DNA from: Amborella trichopoda
Taxonomy: Eukaryota; Streptophyta; Magnoliopsida; Amborellales; Amborellaceae
Direction: 5' to 3'
Assembly (NCBI RefSeq): GCF_000471905.2
Contig: NW_006499436.1
Location: 5,530,619-5,594,618 of the forward strand
DNA length: 64,000 nt
In this document: piece by piece, positions 1 through 10,249 of the stretch
Position numbering within the stretch: position 1 is the first letter of the stretch
Layout of the letters: each line of letters starts with the position of its first letter
Program-made: the position numbers and the translations under genes
The notes under the pieces: model-generated
The model's input: only the letters and a program-made list of their open reading frames with translations
Database searches by the model: none
What the model was told of the DNA's origin: nothing

Positions 1-2526
1 GGTGTTATATGTTAGAGATATATTAGATAATAAATTTGATATGGGACTGTATACAATGCGATCATTTATCTTTAGTACACGGAGGTCACAATTACTTACA
101 ACCATCATATATAAAATATGCTTGTTTGGATGAATCACAAAGTTTGAAAAAATTTCTTTTAGACTTTGAACTTGGTCAATGAAATAAATGCAGTCACCTA
201 ATTTCCTATATAATAGTCAAGTTTAATTGTGACCACCTTGAACCAAAGGTAAATGGTTTTCATTGAAATTTTTTTCAATGATCATTGAGGAGCCTTCTAC
301 ATGATCAAAGCTCTGATTTGTCTGTCATTTTGGTCCTAGGTTGTTTTTTATAATTTTATACTCTATCTTGGACCATGTATTCATATATAGAATGATTTTT
401 TGCTCTTTTTTATGTAATGTGATTGACAAATATTAAAATAAAAACTAACGTCTCAATATTCACGTATTTTTTATAAAATAATAAAAATTTATAACATATT
501 ACACCCAGTTGTTCTTGAAAACCCCCCATAACAATACTTATAATATTTTTTAGTAATTTTTTGATTTTTTTTATTCCAAATGATCCTATATGCCAATCTA
601 GACCGGTTTTCCGGACCCAGCTTTCAACCCTGGTTTGGTGTATGATCGATCTGTCTAGCATTGAACATGGTAATTTCTTATATGCTCCTGTCTATGGTAA
701 GAATGTCATAATCAAAATGGATCGGTGGATTTCCTTATTGAATGTGGACCATCCTGTTAGGCAAGGTGAACTTTGCACCCTCCTTTCCCTTGGCGAATGG
801 TTATGATGTGTCCCTTTCAGTCATTTTTGTGACTTGGAAGGAACTTAATCTATGACGGAAAGTTAGCAATTAGTATGGAACGCACTTTTTTTAAATTAAA
901 GAAATGCTTTCTATATATCAATTAGGCACAAAGCATTAATATATACGCCTGATGTAAAAAGAGTATGGGAAATTAAATCCGATTTTCTTTTGATCTTAAA
1001 ATAAGTAAGAATTAAACATCAATTAAAATAAGTAAAAATTCAGCACCAATTAAAGAAAGAAGTAGTAAATCAAGTCAACCGGATACAACACTTTTTTCTT
1101 CTTCATTAAAAAAATCTCGTTATAAAAGTATTCCATGTCTTCTCCCAATAGGACATTCCACCCACTTTAATTCGAAACAAAAAAAAACTTAACAGAAAAA
1201 GAAGAAGAAGAAAGAAACAACTCTCTCTCATACTTGATTCTTTCTCTCTCTCTAACTTCCCCCTTCAATTCATGTTATTCCCTTTTTATCTCACCTAACT
1301 ATCCTTTCTTCCTTCCTTAAATTTTACAAAACCAAGAACCCTAGCAAGAATACGATTTATATATGATCTACACCCCTCAAGAAAAAGAAACTAATTAACT
1401 TACTAAACTTAGAAAAGAAACTCAAGCTGATCCTAAAAAAATTTGAAATCTTACCCACAATATTAAATAAAATTCTATTGTAACCCCATACAATAATTCC
1501 TAAAAAATAACCCCAAATAAAGATGAAAAGAAATCTACCCACAATCTTAAAAATTAAAATTTTTAAAATAAATAAATAAAAAATAAACATCTTGAATGTG
1601 ATTTGCATCATACTCCTCGAGTTAGAAAAAAAACTCATATTGAGAAATTATTGTTAATGGGATAGAGATTTCTGGAGATTTTGGGTCGAGTGGAGGAGGC
1701 AAGAGAGCACGATGTCTGAAGAAGTTGCCTTAAGTGGTATAGTTGGGGTCCAAGGTAGATAGCGATGTAGGGACCTTTGGGGGTGAGGGATGTTTATGTT
1801 TTGTTAGTTTGAAAGGGTGATATTTGGAAGCAGAATTGCATTTTTTTTTTTTTGTTTTGATCCTTTATAAGTAATTAGAATATTGTTAACTTCGTAAAAA
1901 AAAAAAAAAAAAAGAAAAACATTTCACACAATTTGAAATGTTCGCATATTGTATTTGTATAGATATAACTGGCAACATAAAGAAAGCATTTGTCATTTGA
2001 CTCTAGCCAAAAGAAGGTAAACGTCAAAACAGAAATAGACGAAAAGAATGCTAGGAAAATTGCACATTTCACATCTCAACTCAGATTTTCTAGACAACCT
2101 TCTCCAACCAATTTGTTTATCACAACTTTTATCTCAAAACATACTTTTCAAGCAAATAACCCTTCCTTTTGGTAAAAAAAGTCATATTTATTTGGACCAA
2201 AATACCCTTTGTCTGTATAAGCTCGCGTCACATCTTCACAAGATACACAATGACCAAAAGTTAATTGCCAGACCGGTACAATAAAACCACTGCTGGACCC
2301 CAATGCGCAGCTGTCGAACCACATGAAAAATATGTCAGATCGAGGTAAAAGATGAAAAAAAGACCTATGTGATATTTTACAGGGAATGCATTTTTTTATT
2401 TTTTTTATATTTCACCCCTTTCTTTTAGCAAAAGATCACTTACAGGTGGTCTTTATTATAATAAGATAAATTTCAAAATAAAATCAACATAACAATAAAA
2501 CCAAGATCTTAACAACTTGATGCCAT
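1..2526. other. AT-rich intergenic DNA, no gene seen
   Basis: I see no coding region with recognisable domains on either strand; the open frames here are short and AT-driven. The stretch holds a CT/GA-rich patch at about 1195-1260, an A run at about 1896-1913 and a T run near 1843. No terminal inverted repeat or target duplication stood out. It may contain decayed transposon sequence that I cannot place. Confidence 0.5.
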
Positions 2527-3640
2527 TGAAACAACTATGCACTATGCTTGAGAATAAAAGATAAGATTGCAATAAACAAAAAGAAGAGTGCTGGAGATTA
2601 TCTCAACCGGGCTTATTACAACCCACACCGAGTCACCATCATTCGATGGTGCGGGATCAACGGTGTTTAGCTTCAATCTCGAATCGAGAAAGCAAATTTC
2701 GGTCAAGCTACACCAATGGAGCCCCTTTGATCACAAACTCAAACCCTAGGTGAATTCTCTTAGCAACCTAGCTTGAGAGAGATGGATTCTCTTTTTACTA
2801 AACCCTAAAACCCTTAGCCATAAATCCATATTTGAGAGATAGGAGAGAAGAACTCCATAACCTAAACCCTTAGGTTCTTTCACAATGTGGGAGCGAGAGA
2901 TCAAACATGAGAGAGATAAACTTTCTTAAGAGAGAGATAGAAAGATAAGGTGTAGAGATTTTTTTGTAGAGACAATCTATTTTTATAGGCTTTGAATAAG
3001 ATTAGGGTTTCTTAGGATTTTCTTTGGCTTGCCTCTTCTTGTGATATTGAACATACACCGTCGATCAAGGGTGACTTGTGGGGTGAGAGACATGAGCCAT
3101 CCATTTTATAGATGAGCCATCAATATTATAGAAGGTACACAACCATTATCCCCCTTTCCTAAACCATTTTCCCATCAATATATTTAAATAAAATAAATAT
3201 CATGCATTATATAAAATTGCACGATCGATGTCACATATTCTATAAGGATATGTCAAATAATATCAAGTAGATAAATTCTACCATATATAAATAAGATAAT
3301 ATCCATATCAATTCAAATTGATCATATTTCTTTAAATAAACTTGTTACAAAATAGATAAAACCATGGTCAATAGATCCCTTCCAAGATTTGACCACATGC
3401 TACAAATCAAACTAACCTTATCTTAAAAGCAAATAAGAGAATCCAAAGAGGGTGGGGCGTGCCACCCTTTTGTAGCAAATGTGGTCCCCCACCCACATGC
3501 CACATAGTGGGCCCATGTGCACTATAGGCCCCCATGGAATATTATAAAAAAATATTATTTTTAAAATTAAATAAAACAATTTAAAATATATATTTACATT
3601 ATTATAACTTTGTAAGAACAATAACTGTATTTTTATTAGT
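2527..3640 (-). mobile_element. LTR-like block, possible copia LTR remnant
   Basis: On the minus strand the block ends at a weak match to the initiator-Met primer site (TGGCATCAAG, just below 2527). Inside is a GA-rich stretch (2760-2960), a leader-like region with TTTTTATAGGC near 2975, and a segment rich in GTGGG/CCCAC (3440-3535). This layout resembles the 5' LTR of the copia fossil at 59102-60800, which also has a CT tract and a GTGG/CCAC patch. No partner LTR or target duplication was found, so it could also be a solo LTR or unrelated repeat. Confidence 0.35.
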
Positions 3641-3778
3641 CCAAAAATCACAAATAAAATATTGAGATATTCATAAAATTCAAATAATAAAACTAAAATA
3701 ATTTTAATAATAAAATGAATACAATTAAATTAATTTGATGGGAAAATAATTCATATAGCTTAGGAATCAACAATCACG

Positions 3779-3790
3779 GCTCTGATACCA
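3779..3790 (-). promoter_or_regulatory. tRNA-Met primer binding site of the pararetrovirus (left)
   Basis: The minus strand reads TGGTATCAGAGC, the 12-base complement of the initiator-Met tRNA 3' end used by caulimovirids and many plant LTR elements. It lies about 335 bases downstream of the expected RNA start set by the TATA box at 4152-4159. Confidence 0.75.
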
Positions 3791-4151
3791 TAATTTAGCA
3801 GAAGCATACAGAAACATATATATGAGAAATATGCGACTAGGAGCTATCATAAAACATGAACAAGCTAACAAGCTTTTAAATACATAAGCATAATGAAAAG
3901 CTTACATACAGAGGATCGACGAGAAAAGCAACAACAACATGACTTTAACTGCTTGAACTTCAAGAGGAATCACACATTAACTCATCAAGCTTTTACAAAC
4001 TCACAAACTGAGAGAGAGGGGAAACTTCACACTGACTTTGAAAAGGGGAGCTGGAGGGCTGGATACATCATCGGATATATTAACGAAGAGCGAGAGAAAA
4101 AAAAGGAGGATGCCAAGAGATATCTCCCCTTCCACAATGCAACTTCTTCTT

Positions 4152-4159
4152 CTTATAGC
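4152..4159 (-). promoter_or_regulatory. TATA box of pararetroviral full-length promoter
   Basis: The minus strand reads CTATAAGA followed by a GAAG-rich initiator region. A TATA box here predicts an RNA start about 30 bases on, near 4118-4127, which is where the inverted leader copy at 8306-8674 begins to match. Layout resembles the caulimoviral 35S-type promoter. Confidence 0.6.
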
Positions 4160-4246
4160 CAGAGGAGTTAAGATGATTTGAAATATTTTGAAAGCGGCAC
4201 TGACAACCTTTCCAAGATGCTTACCCACTTTAGTCGGCTTTTTCGT

Positions 4247-4360
4247 AGTGGCTACAGTAAAAGTAGATTTTGTCGGTGAGTGGCTGCAGTAAAAGTAGAT
4301 TCTGTCGGTGAGTGGCTACAATAAAAGGTGAGTGGCTATAGTAAAAGTAGATTCTGTCTG
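4247..4360 (-). repeat. Promoter-upstream tandem repeat, about 32-bp unit
   Basis: About four units, one of them short, share GTGGCTACAGTAAAAGTAGA followed by TTCTGTCGGTGA (as read on the plus strand). They lie 90-200 bases upstream of the minus-strand TATA box, the usual place of enhancer repeats in caulimovirid promoters. A CCACGTGTC-like G-box core (plus GACACGTGTC at 4371-4380) lies just beyond. Confidence 0.6.
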
Positions 4361-4485
4361 TTGGTGAAGGGACACGTGTCTTGGATATGGGTGGAGTCGT
4401 CCAGGTCCCTCTGTGAATTTTCTTTACTTTGAAGAAAATTCAATACCTGCACAGTCATCACCGTCATTGGACTGTAGTCTTCTTG

Positions 4486-5463
4486 TTAATCACTTTGAGT
4501 GGAGGTGCACATATTATCTTCTATAGCACTCCAAAAATTCCTTTTAAGCTCTTCTTTAGATAGCTTAGGGTTTTGTTGTTGTAAAATTATAACATATTCC
4601 GCTATTTCTATTTTTCCTTTTTGAGACGAAATTGAAGGTACAAGTTTCATTTTTATTTTGTCTGAACTGTCCCACCATTTGATGTATATTTGTCTCCTTA
4701 ATTCGGGAATATAATCCCATCTATCCATAGGATCTTCTGAGATTTGATAATCCCATTTTAAAATCCACGGGACCTAATATAATGTCATAAAATATATATG
4801 ATAGCCGCTTTTAAGACTTTGACTATTGTAATCAGAGAATTTTCTCTGTGAAATTTGTAGATTTGTAGGTAGGATTTGGCTTGATGATCCCCATATAAGG
4901 AACCAATTTTTAAACCAATTGGGAAATTCATTTGGCTCAGTTAATTTAAACTGAATATACCAGTTATGTGAATTTTTTGTATTATGGTATGTAAAAACTT
5001 CATCCCAAGCTTTTATATATTCGAAGTAGTAATAGGATTTGATTTTAAATCCTTTCGCATTGGTGATCCTTGATTTTAAAGGATCTAGTCCCCATTCTTG
5101 GTAAGAAATAACTTTTTTGATTTGAAATTTGGAGTATGCTATTTCTATATCTATGAATATATAACTTGTTTCCATAAGGATATTTTCACATCATTCCCTA
5201 CATCTTTCATTCATATTATGATGCATATGTTGCCTTAAATATATGACAGCTATTTCAGTTGGATTTTTTGACTGGTGGTTACTTTCTATAATCAGCAAAA
5301 GAATATATGCTTTTTCCAAATATGAGGTTTTAGTACTAGAAGTTTGAGTACTTATTGGTGTTTGAAGGGGAGATATATCACTATCTCGTATTTGCCTTCT
5401 TATTATAACGTTTGATGTTGATGGTGATGCCAAGGTTTTCCCCGGGCTAGAGATTATTTCCAT
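4486..5463 (-). pseudogene. Caulimovirid downstream ORF-like region (fossil)
   Basis: Several minus-strand open pieces follow the RNase H. One has the pattern EYIKAWDEVF...HNW.IQF....FPNWFKNWF..WG, a W/F-rich signature I associate with the region downstream of RNase H in petuvirus-like endogenous sequences. The last piece begins MDRWDYIPELRRQIY. The function of this region is not established to my knowledge. It is broken; treat as fossil. Confidence 0.5.
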
Positions 5464-6190
5464 CGGTTTCTTTTGTTGATTCCTTTTGCCCTCCTTGCAA
5501 AAATTCTCGCGTTACAAAGTTAGGCAAATAATTGGTATTACCATTAATATGTTCTATAGTAAATTCAAAAGCAGAGAGAATACCTTGCCATCTTGCGAAG
5601 ATTTGTTTTGAAACGAGATTTGTTACATCTTTATGAAGGATATCCTTTGCTGCTTTGCAGTCAGTTCGTACAAGAAACGATTGGTTAAGCAGATCACTCT
5701 GGAATTTTGTAATAGCATGGACAATAGCAAGTATCTCTTTTTTCACTGTTGAATAATTTTGATGGGCCGGGTTCCAAGTTTTAGAAGTAAACCGGACCAA
5801 CTGTTCTTGATTATTGATTTTCTGTTTTAAAACAGCACAAAGTCCTTGTTCTGATGCGTTTGTTTCTACTATTTTGAACGCTGTAGGACTGGATAGGGAT
5901 AAACATGGTAACTCTTTAGCCTTTATTTTAGTCTTGTTGACCGCCTTGGTATGCTTATCAGTCCACTCTGGAGGATGCTTTTTCAATCTTTGAAATAAAG
6001 GTTTAGCATCTAGGGCCAGATCTTTGTAGAAATCAGAAATATAATTTAAGCATCCAAAAAATCTTTGTAATTCGGTTTTTCCCTTTATTATATCTGAAAA
6101 TTTGGACACGAATTCTATAGCTCTCTCTATTAATGGGAATGATCCTTCCTTGAAAAATATTGTCCCAGAAATCTTATTTTTGTTTGGCAT
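5447..6190 (-). pseudogene. Pararetroviral RT thumb/RNase H segment (fossil)
   Basis: The minus-strand product starts in the RT connection (RFFGCLNYISDFYKDLA, LFQRLKK) and runs into RNase H: FKIVETNASEQGLCAVL (DAS-like first motif), FTSKTWNPAHQNYSTVKKEILAIV (glutamate motif), FLVRTDCKAAKDIL (second aspartate motif), and a C-terminal FEFTIEHINGNTNYLPNFVTRE. This order and the YISDFYKDLA/HINGNTNYLPNFVTR wording match Caulimoviridae rather than Ty3. Part of a fossil polyprotein. Confidence 0.8.
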
Positions 6191-6215
6191 AGATTTATCT
6201 TTTTTGCTGAAACCA

Positions 6216-6539
6216 CTAATCCGGTTTGGGGTTCTCTATCAACCTGGGTTTTGTTTTGCACTCTTCTAAGGATATCATGAAAACTATAATCTTCTTTTGT
6301 CGAACAAGAGAAGATTCTGCCTTTTCAGAAGGAGTTTTGGACATGTTGATATATTGAACTAAAGCTTCCCTCTTAGCCTCTGGATCCGTAATTTTGTCGA
6401 TAAGATCTATAATCAGATATTCTTTTTTTGTAAGAGTGTCTGAATCAAAACTACTAATGATAATATCTTCATCATCATTGATTTCTCCAACTAACATTTC
6501 ATTTTCTGAATAAGAAGAATCAGAAGTTTCTTCTTTCAT
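6216..6539 (-). pseudogene. Acidic linker of pararetroviral polyprotein (fossil)
   Basis: The minus-strand product begins with a Ser/Asp/Glu-rich stretch (ETSDSSYSENEM, NDDEDIIISSFDSD) followed by a helix-like KITDPEAKREALVQYI. In caulimovirid polyproteins an acidic segment follows the coat-protein zinc knuckle and precedes protease/RT, which fits its place here. The first part also occurs inverted at 8110-8238. Confidence 0.55.
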
Positions 6540-6623
6540 TTGGAGTATTTCAAATATTTGGGTTTTAAGATAATTATCTATTTCTATAGAGTTGATTTTC
6601 CTTTTAACTCTACACTTATTTTT

Positions 6624-7449
6624 CTAATGGCATACTTTGCCACAATTATAACAAACATGAATTTTATTTTTTCCCTTACTTTTAAAGGATGGTTTGTCCT
6701 GTAAAAATTTCCTGGAAAACTTTTCTCTTTTCTTTGAAGATTGTTTAAATCTTTTTTTCTTGAAATTTTCATGCTTTTCTTTTCGAAAGGGTTTTGAAGG
6801 GGGTAGGGTATTATAACCAAACTGTTCACAGATATCTCCTAACTCCTTTCTCCCCGTTATTTTCTGTTTTTCCAATTGTCTTCGAAGTTTTAGGTCTGTA
6901 CACAATGCTAGACCTTCATCACAAATTTCGGCTGATAGTTCTTCTAGGGTATACAGAGAATAAGGAATAATTCCACCATGTTTATTTTTAAGCCTTGTTT
7001 TTACCTTTTTTACAAAAAGGTGTGGTAGTCCAGCTACAAATTTTTCTTTCCAATGGTCTGATTTACTATCCTCTTTTGATAGTAATTTTGAAAAGAATAC
7101 ATCTTTATACCACTTATAATGAGAGAGTGTAAGACATCTTAGATTTGATAACAAATCTTCATATCTTGCTGCCAACAAAGCAGTGCTTCCTACGAAATAG
7201 AGGGTAATTGTATATATTAGTGTATTGACTGCATCTCCTTCTTGGATTATACTGTCTTGGCCATTTTTCATTTTTGACTACCCATTGTTTTGAGGTATTC
7301 AATATTTGATTTTTTAATTCTTCATCCATATGAAAATCCCACCAACCTCTTAACCATCTTGTAAATTCACATATTATGGCCTTGGCTATCTCGTGGTCTT
7401 GATTTCCACTCGCCTTACAGGCAGTGACATATATAGTCATGTGTTTCAT
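6624..7449 (-). pseudogene. Pararetroviral coat protein-like segment with zinc knuckle (fossil)
   Basis: The minus-strand pieces give a Lys-rich region with KWYKDVFFSKLLSKEDSKSDHWKEKFVAGLP (core of the capsid domain), LEELSAEICDEGL, then a basic tail (FRKEKHENFKKKRFKQ) and a CYNCGK zinc knuckle close to the end. A capsid core, basic stretch and single CCHC knuckle in this order is the caulimovirid coat protein pattern. Broken. Confidence 0.7.
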
Positions 7450-7732
7450 AAGATCTAGGATTTGATTTTAGCCATGCCGTTTATGTTCCAGTTTATTATG
7501 GATTTCCCAAAATAGGAGACCGAGGTAGAAATTATGTCTTCTTCTATTTGAAGATCTACTGGGTTGGTCTAGGATAGTACATTCTGGTTAGGGATACTGG
7601 TCTTATTTTTCTCCCATAATCAATTCTATTAACTTCTAAGCTTTCTGTATTAAAAGCTTTTTCTATGTCAGAAATTTCTTGGTCAGGCTCCTTTTGTAGG
7701 ACTTGAATATCTCCTTCCTTGTTTTTAAAAGA

Positions 7733-8035
7733 CTAACCTTTCTCCCTTTCATTGATTTTCAACTTTTCCAATCTTTTAACCAATTCGTCAACTAATTCCC
7801 TATTGTCTTCTTTTTTCTTTATTCCTTGTAAGCTAAATTTTCCTGTCTCAATAGTTGGAGGAGGTTTAAACAGAACAACCTCTTTTTGCTTACCAATTTT
7901 TTTATCTCCTGCAGTCAGTTTTAATCTATTAACTGCATTTTCTATTCTTTTAGTTTGCTTTCCTATTGTTTGGAGGAAAACATTTATATAATTATTTTGT
8001 TCAATGATATGATGTATACCGTCGAGCTTGGCCAT
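7733..8035 (-). pseudogene. Pararetroviral coiled-coil segment upstream of coat protein (fossil)
   Basis: A 100-residue minus-strand product: MAKLDGIHHIIEQNNYIN, then FLQTIGKQTKRIENAVNRLK, ending in a charged helix ELVDELVKRLEKLKI. Similar short coiled-coil segments lie between movement and coat domains in petuvirus-like sequences. No movement-protein domain was recognised upstream of it. Confidence 0.45.
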
Positions 8036-8109
8036 GTTATGGTCAGCTTCTTTAGGTCCTATTTTAAAGGGTGAGGCTTTTACTTCAATTTTCTCCTCGA
8101 ACTTTTCTT

Positions 8110-8238
8110 CTTAAAACCCAAATATTTGAGATACTCCAAATGAAATAAGAAACTTCTGATTCTTCTGATTCAGAAAATAAATTGTTAGCTGGAAAAATTA
8201 ATGATGATGAAGATATTATCATTAGTAGTTCTGATTCA
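8110..8238 (+). repeat. Inverted copy of the pararetroviral acidic-linker region
   Basis: This segment matches about 6445-6575 in the opposite orientation: both hold the S/D/E-rich code around NDDEDIIISS and the flank CAAATATTTGGGTTTTAAG. The match stops at the primer site at 8240. It makes a long inverted repeat within the fossil. Confidence 0.8.
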
Positions 8239-8239
8239 G

Positions 8240-8251
8240 GCTCTGATACCA
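8240..8251 (-). promoter_or_regulatory. tRNA-Met primer binding site of the pararetrovirus (right)
   Basis: Minus strand TGGTATCAGAGC, identical to the site at 3779-3790 and followed on the plus strand by the same TAATTTAGCAGAAGCATA leader end. The direct leader copy runs only to about 8309 before switching to an inverted copy. Confidence 0.75.
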
Positions 8252-8305
8252 TAATTTAGCAGAAGCATACAAAAACATATATATGAGAAATATGAGACTA
8301 GGAGC

Positions 8306-8674
8306 TATCTCTTAGCGTCCTTCTCTTTTCTCTCTCTCTTAGTTAATATATTTGGTGGTATATCCAACCATCCAGCTCCCCTTATCAGAGTCAGTGTGAA
8401 GTTTCCCCTCTCCCTCAGTTTGTGAGTTTGTAAAAGCTTGATGAGTTAGTGTGTGATTGTGAGTTTGTAAAAGCTTGATGAGTTAATGTGTGATTCCTCT
8501 TGAAGTTCAAGCAATTAAAGTCTTGTTGTTGTTGCTTTTCTCGTCGATCCTCTGTATGTAAGTTTTTCATTATGCGTATGTATTTAAAAGCTTGCTCGCT
8601 TGTTCATGTTTTATGAAAGCTCCTAGTCTCATATTTCTCATATATATGTTTATGTATACTTCTACTAAATTATG
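8306..8674 (+). repeat. Inverted copy of the viral RNA leader (strong-stop-like limits)
   Basis: The plus strand here matches the minus strand of 3790-4124, including GTCAGTGTGAAGTTTCCCCT and CTTTTCTCGTCGATCCTCTG. Its outer end (TAAATTATG, 8674) stops at the edge of the primer site, and its inner end (8301-8310) lies where the viral RNA should start, about 30 bases below the TATA box. No TATA box precedes it. It contains a 37-bp tandem duplication (8421-8457, 8458-8494). Confidence 0.75.
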
Positions 8675-9039
8675 AATATATGTATTAAATTATTTAGTAG
8701 CATGACTCGTATGGTTAGCAAATGCCTTTCATTTTACAACTGATTTTTGTCTCTAATCATTTTCATAAAAGGCCATGTTTTTTCCTTTTTTTTTTTTTTT
8801 TGAACGGTAACATACGACTTATTATTAATTCATATGTAAAATACAAGATGTTCAAACAATGACACAATATTACAGACAAGGAATAGCCAATAGAGAGGGA
8901 ATATGGGCTCCTCCTTAGCAAGAACATCGACATCTTCATTCGCCTCTCTATAACAATATTAGACCGTCGTCATAGAGGTTGACAAAATATCCCAAACTTG
9001 ATGAAAAATAGTCCTTAATCTCCAAGTGATTTGGCCTTC

Positions 9040-9310
9040 CTCTTACTCCAGGCAATGACATTTGCCGAGTCTCCTTCGATAATCTTGTCCCTTTTCAAAG
9101 TGCATGGCAATTTCAAACCTTCTAATAAACCTCGTGCTTCCGCCTCATTTGTTGTTGTGATATCACATCACTTGCTGTTGTGATATCACAAGGACCCGAG
9201 TAAGAAAAAATAATGTGACCCAAATTATTTCTGATGAGTCCACCTTAGTCGGTTGGCCCTAGATTGCCAAGTGAATTTCCATCAAAATTAAGTTTGAAGG
9301 AATTCACTGG
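9040..9310 (-). pseudogene. LINE ORF2 C-terminal RNase H domain
   Basis: Reading the minus strand from about 9310 downward gives KLNFDGNSLGNLG (first catalytic Asp with the GN pattern of plant RNase H), then NEAEARGLLEGLKLPC (glutamate motif, about 9120-9160), then EGDSANVIAW (second Asp). This plant-type RNase H is an accessory domain at the end of ORF2 in one branch of angiosperm L1 elements. Frame is not continuous. Confidence 0.75.
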
Positions 9311-9595
9311 TGGTGGTATCCAAACAACCTCACTGCGAGTGTTGATAGTAATACTCAAAGTCGCCACTGTCGAAGGATTGCTAATGATAAGACTTTTAGG
9401 AATGAAGCCACTATCCTTATGTGTACGGAACTAATCAACTGCAATTGCTAAAATATTCGATTTTAATGTAGACAGATTTGCACTTATACTATCAAAGACT
9501 CTTACATTTCTTTCCTTCAAGACATTCCAAAGAAGGCTAGCCCAAATATATCTCCAAAGGATAGTTCCCATCTTTGAAATATCGGGTGTGATCCA

Positions 9596-9850
9596 TTAGT
9601 CAAGAGGAGTTATGACATTTTGGGGCAAAAGGAATGATAAATTGAGGCACTGACGAGCCCAATCCCAAAGATAAGTTACAAAAGGGAATGAGACGAAAAG
9701 ATAATGCGAAATTTCATCACTAGATTTGCACATGATACATATATTGGTGATGATAAACCCCCTCTTTCTCAAGTTGTTAACAGTTGCTAATTTATCTCGA
9801 CACATGATCCATAAGAATAATTGTACTTTAAGAGGCACATGCAATTTCTT
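9596..9850 (-). pseudogene. LINE ORF2 zinc-binding domain (zf-RVT)
   Basis: Minus-strand product MHVPLKVQLFLWIMCRDKLATVNNLRKRGF...CIMCKSSDEISHYLF..FPFVTYLW. This is the WxxxxPxKxxxFxW...LxTxxxLxxRG...CxxCxxxxExxxHLF pattern of the zf-RVT domain that follows the RT in plant LINEs; the C..C..H ligands are kept. In front of it (9975-10208) is the usual FWFDKWI...L...FPKV region. Confidence 0.85.
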
Positions 9851-10249
9851 AATCTTGAATAAACCAACATCTAATTCTCACCAACAATCAGAAAATAAAG
9901 GTTGTAGGTGGACTTAATCGAAAAGTCTCCCGAAGGGGTAAGATCTCAAATAAAGCTATCATCCATATTTGGAGTCAAATATGTGCATTCAATAATTCCA
10001 ACAATGTTTGATACTCAATGAATTTGTCTGTACCTCTTCTATTCCTGCAAGGAATAGACCAAACAATATTAGTATAAACACCCTCACTAGCCTCCTTGAC
10101 AGATGGCTGGTTTAAAGCTTTTGACAAAACTTTAGGGAAAAGGTATCTCAATGGTTCATCTTTAATCCATTTGTCAAACCAAAAAAGAGTGGATTTTTTA
10201 TTCCCCACTATTTTTCGGAATTACCGTAGATACACAGATATCTCATAGT

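Larger units (their letters stand above)
3779..8674 (-). mobile_element. Endogenous pararetrovirus fossil (Caulimoviridae), rearranged
   Basis: In minus-strand order the parts seen are a primer site (8240), a coiled-coil N-terminal segment (8035-7733), a coat-protein-like segment with a zinc knuckle (7449-6624), an acidic linker (6539-6216), RNase H (6190-5447), a downstream ORF-like region (5463-4486), a TATA promoter with upstream tandem repeats (4360-4152), the RNA leader, and a second primer site (3790-3779). One coat/RT polyprotein, no LTRs and a promoter upstream of a Met-tRNA site point to a caulimovirid of the petuvirus/florendovirus type; I cannot choose the genus. It is broken, with many breaks (of the order of ten), and carries inverted duplications at its right end. 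It looks old. Confidence 0.8.

Noticed and set aside
3893-4228. Frames on both strands over the viral leader and promoter
   Set aside because: They lie in the untranslated leader and TATA region of the pararetrovirus fossil; no protein family matched.
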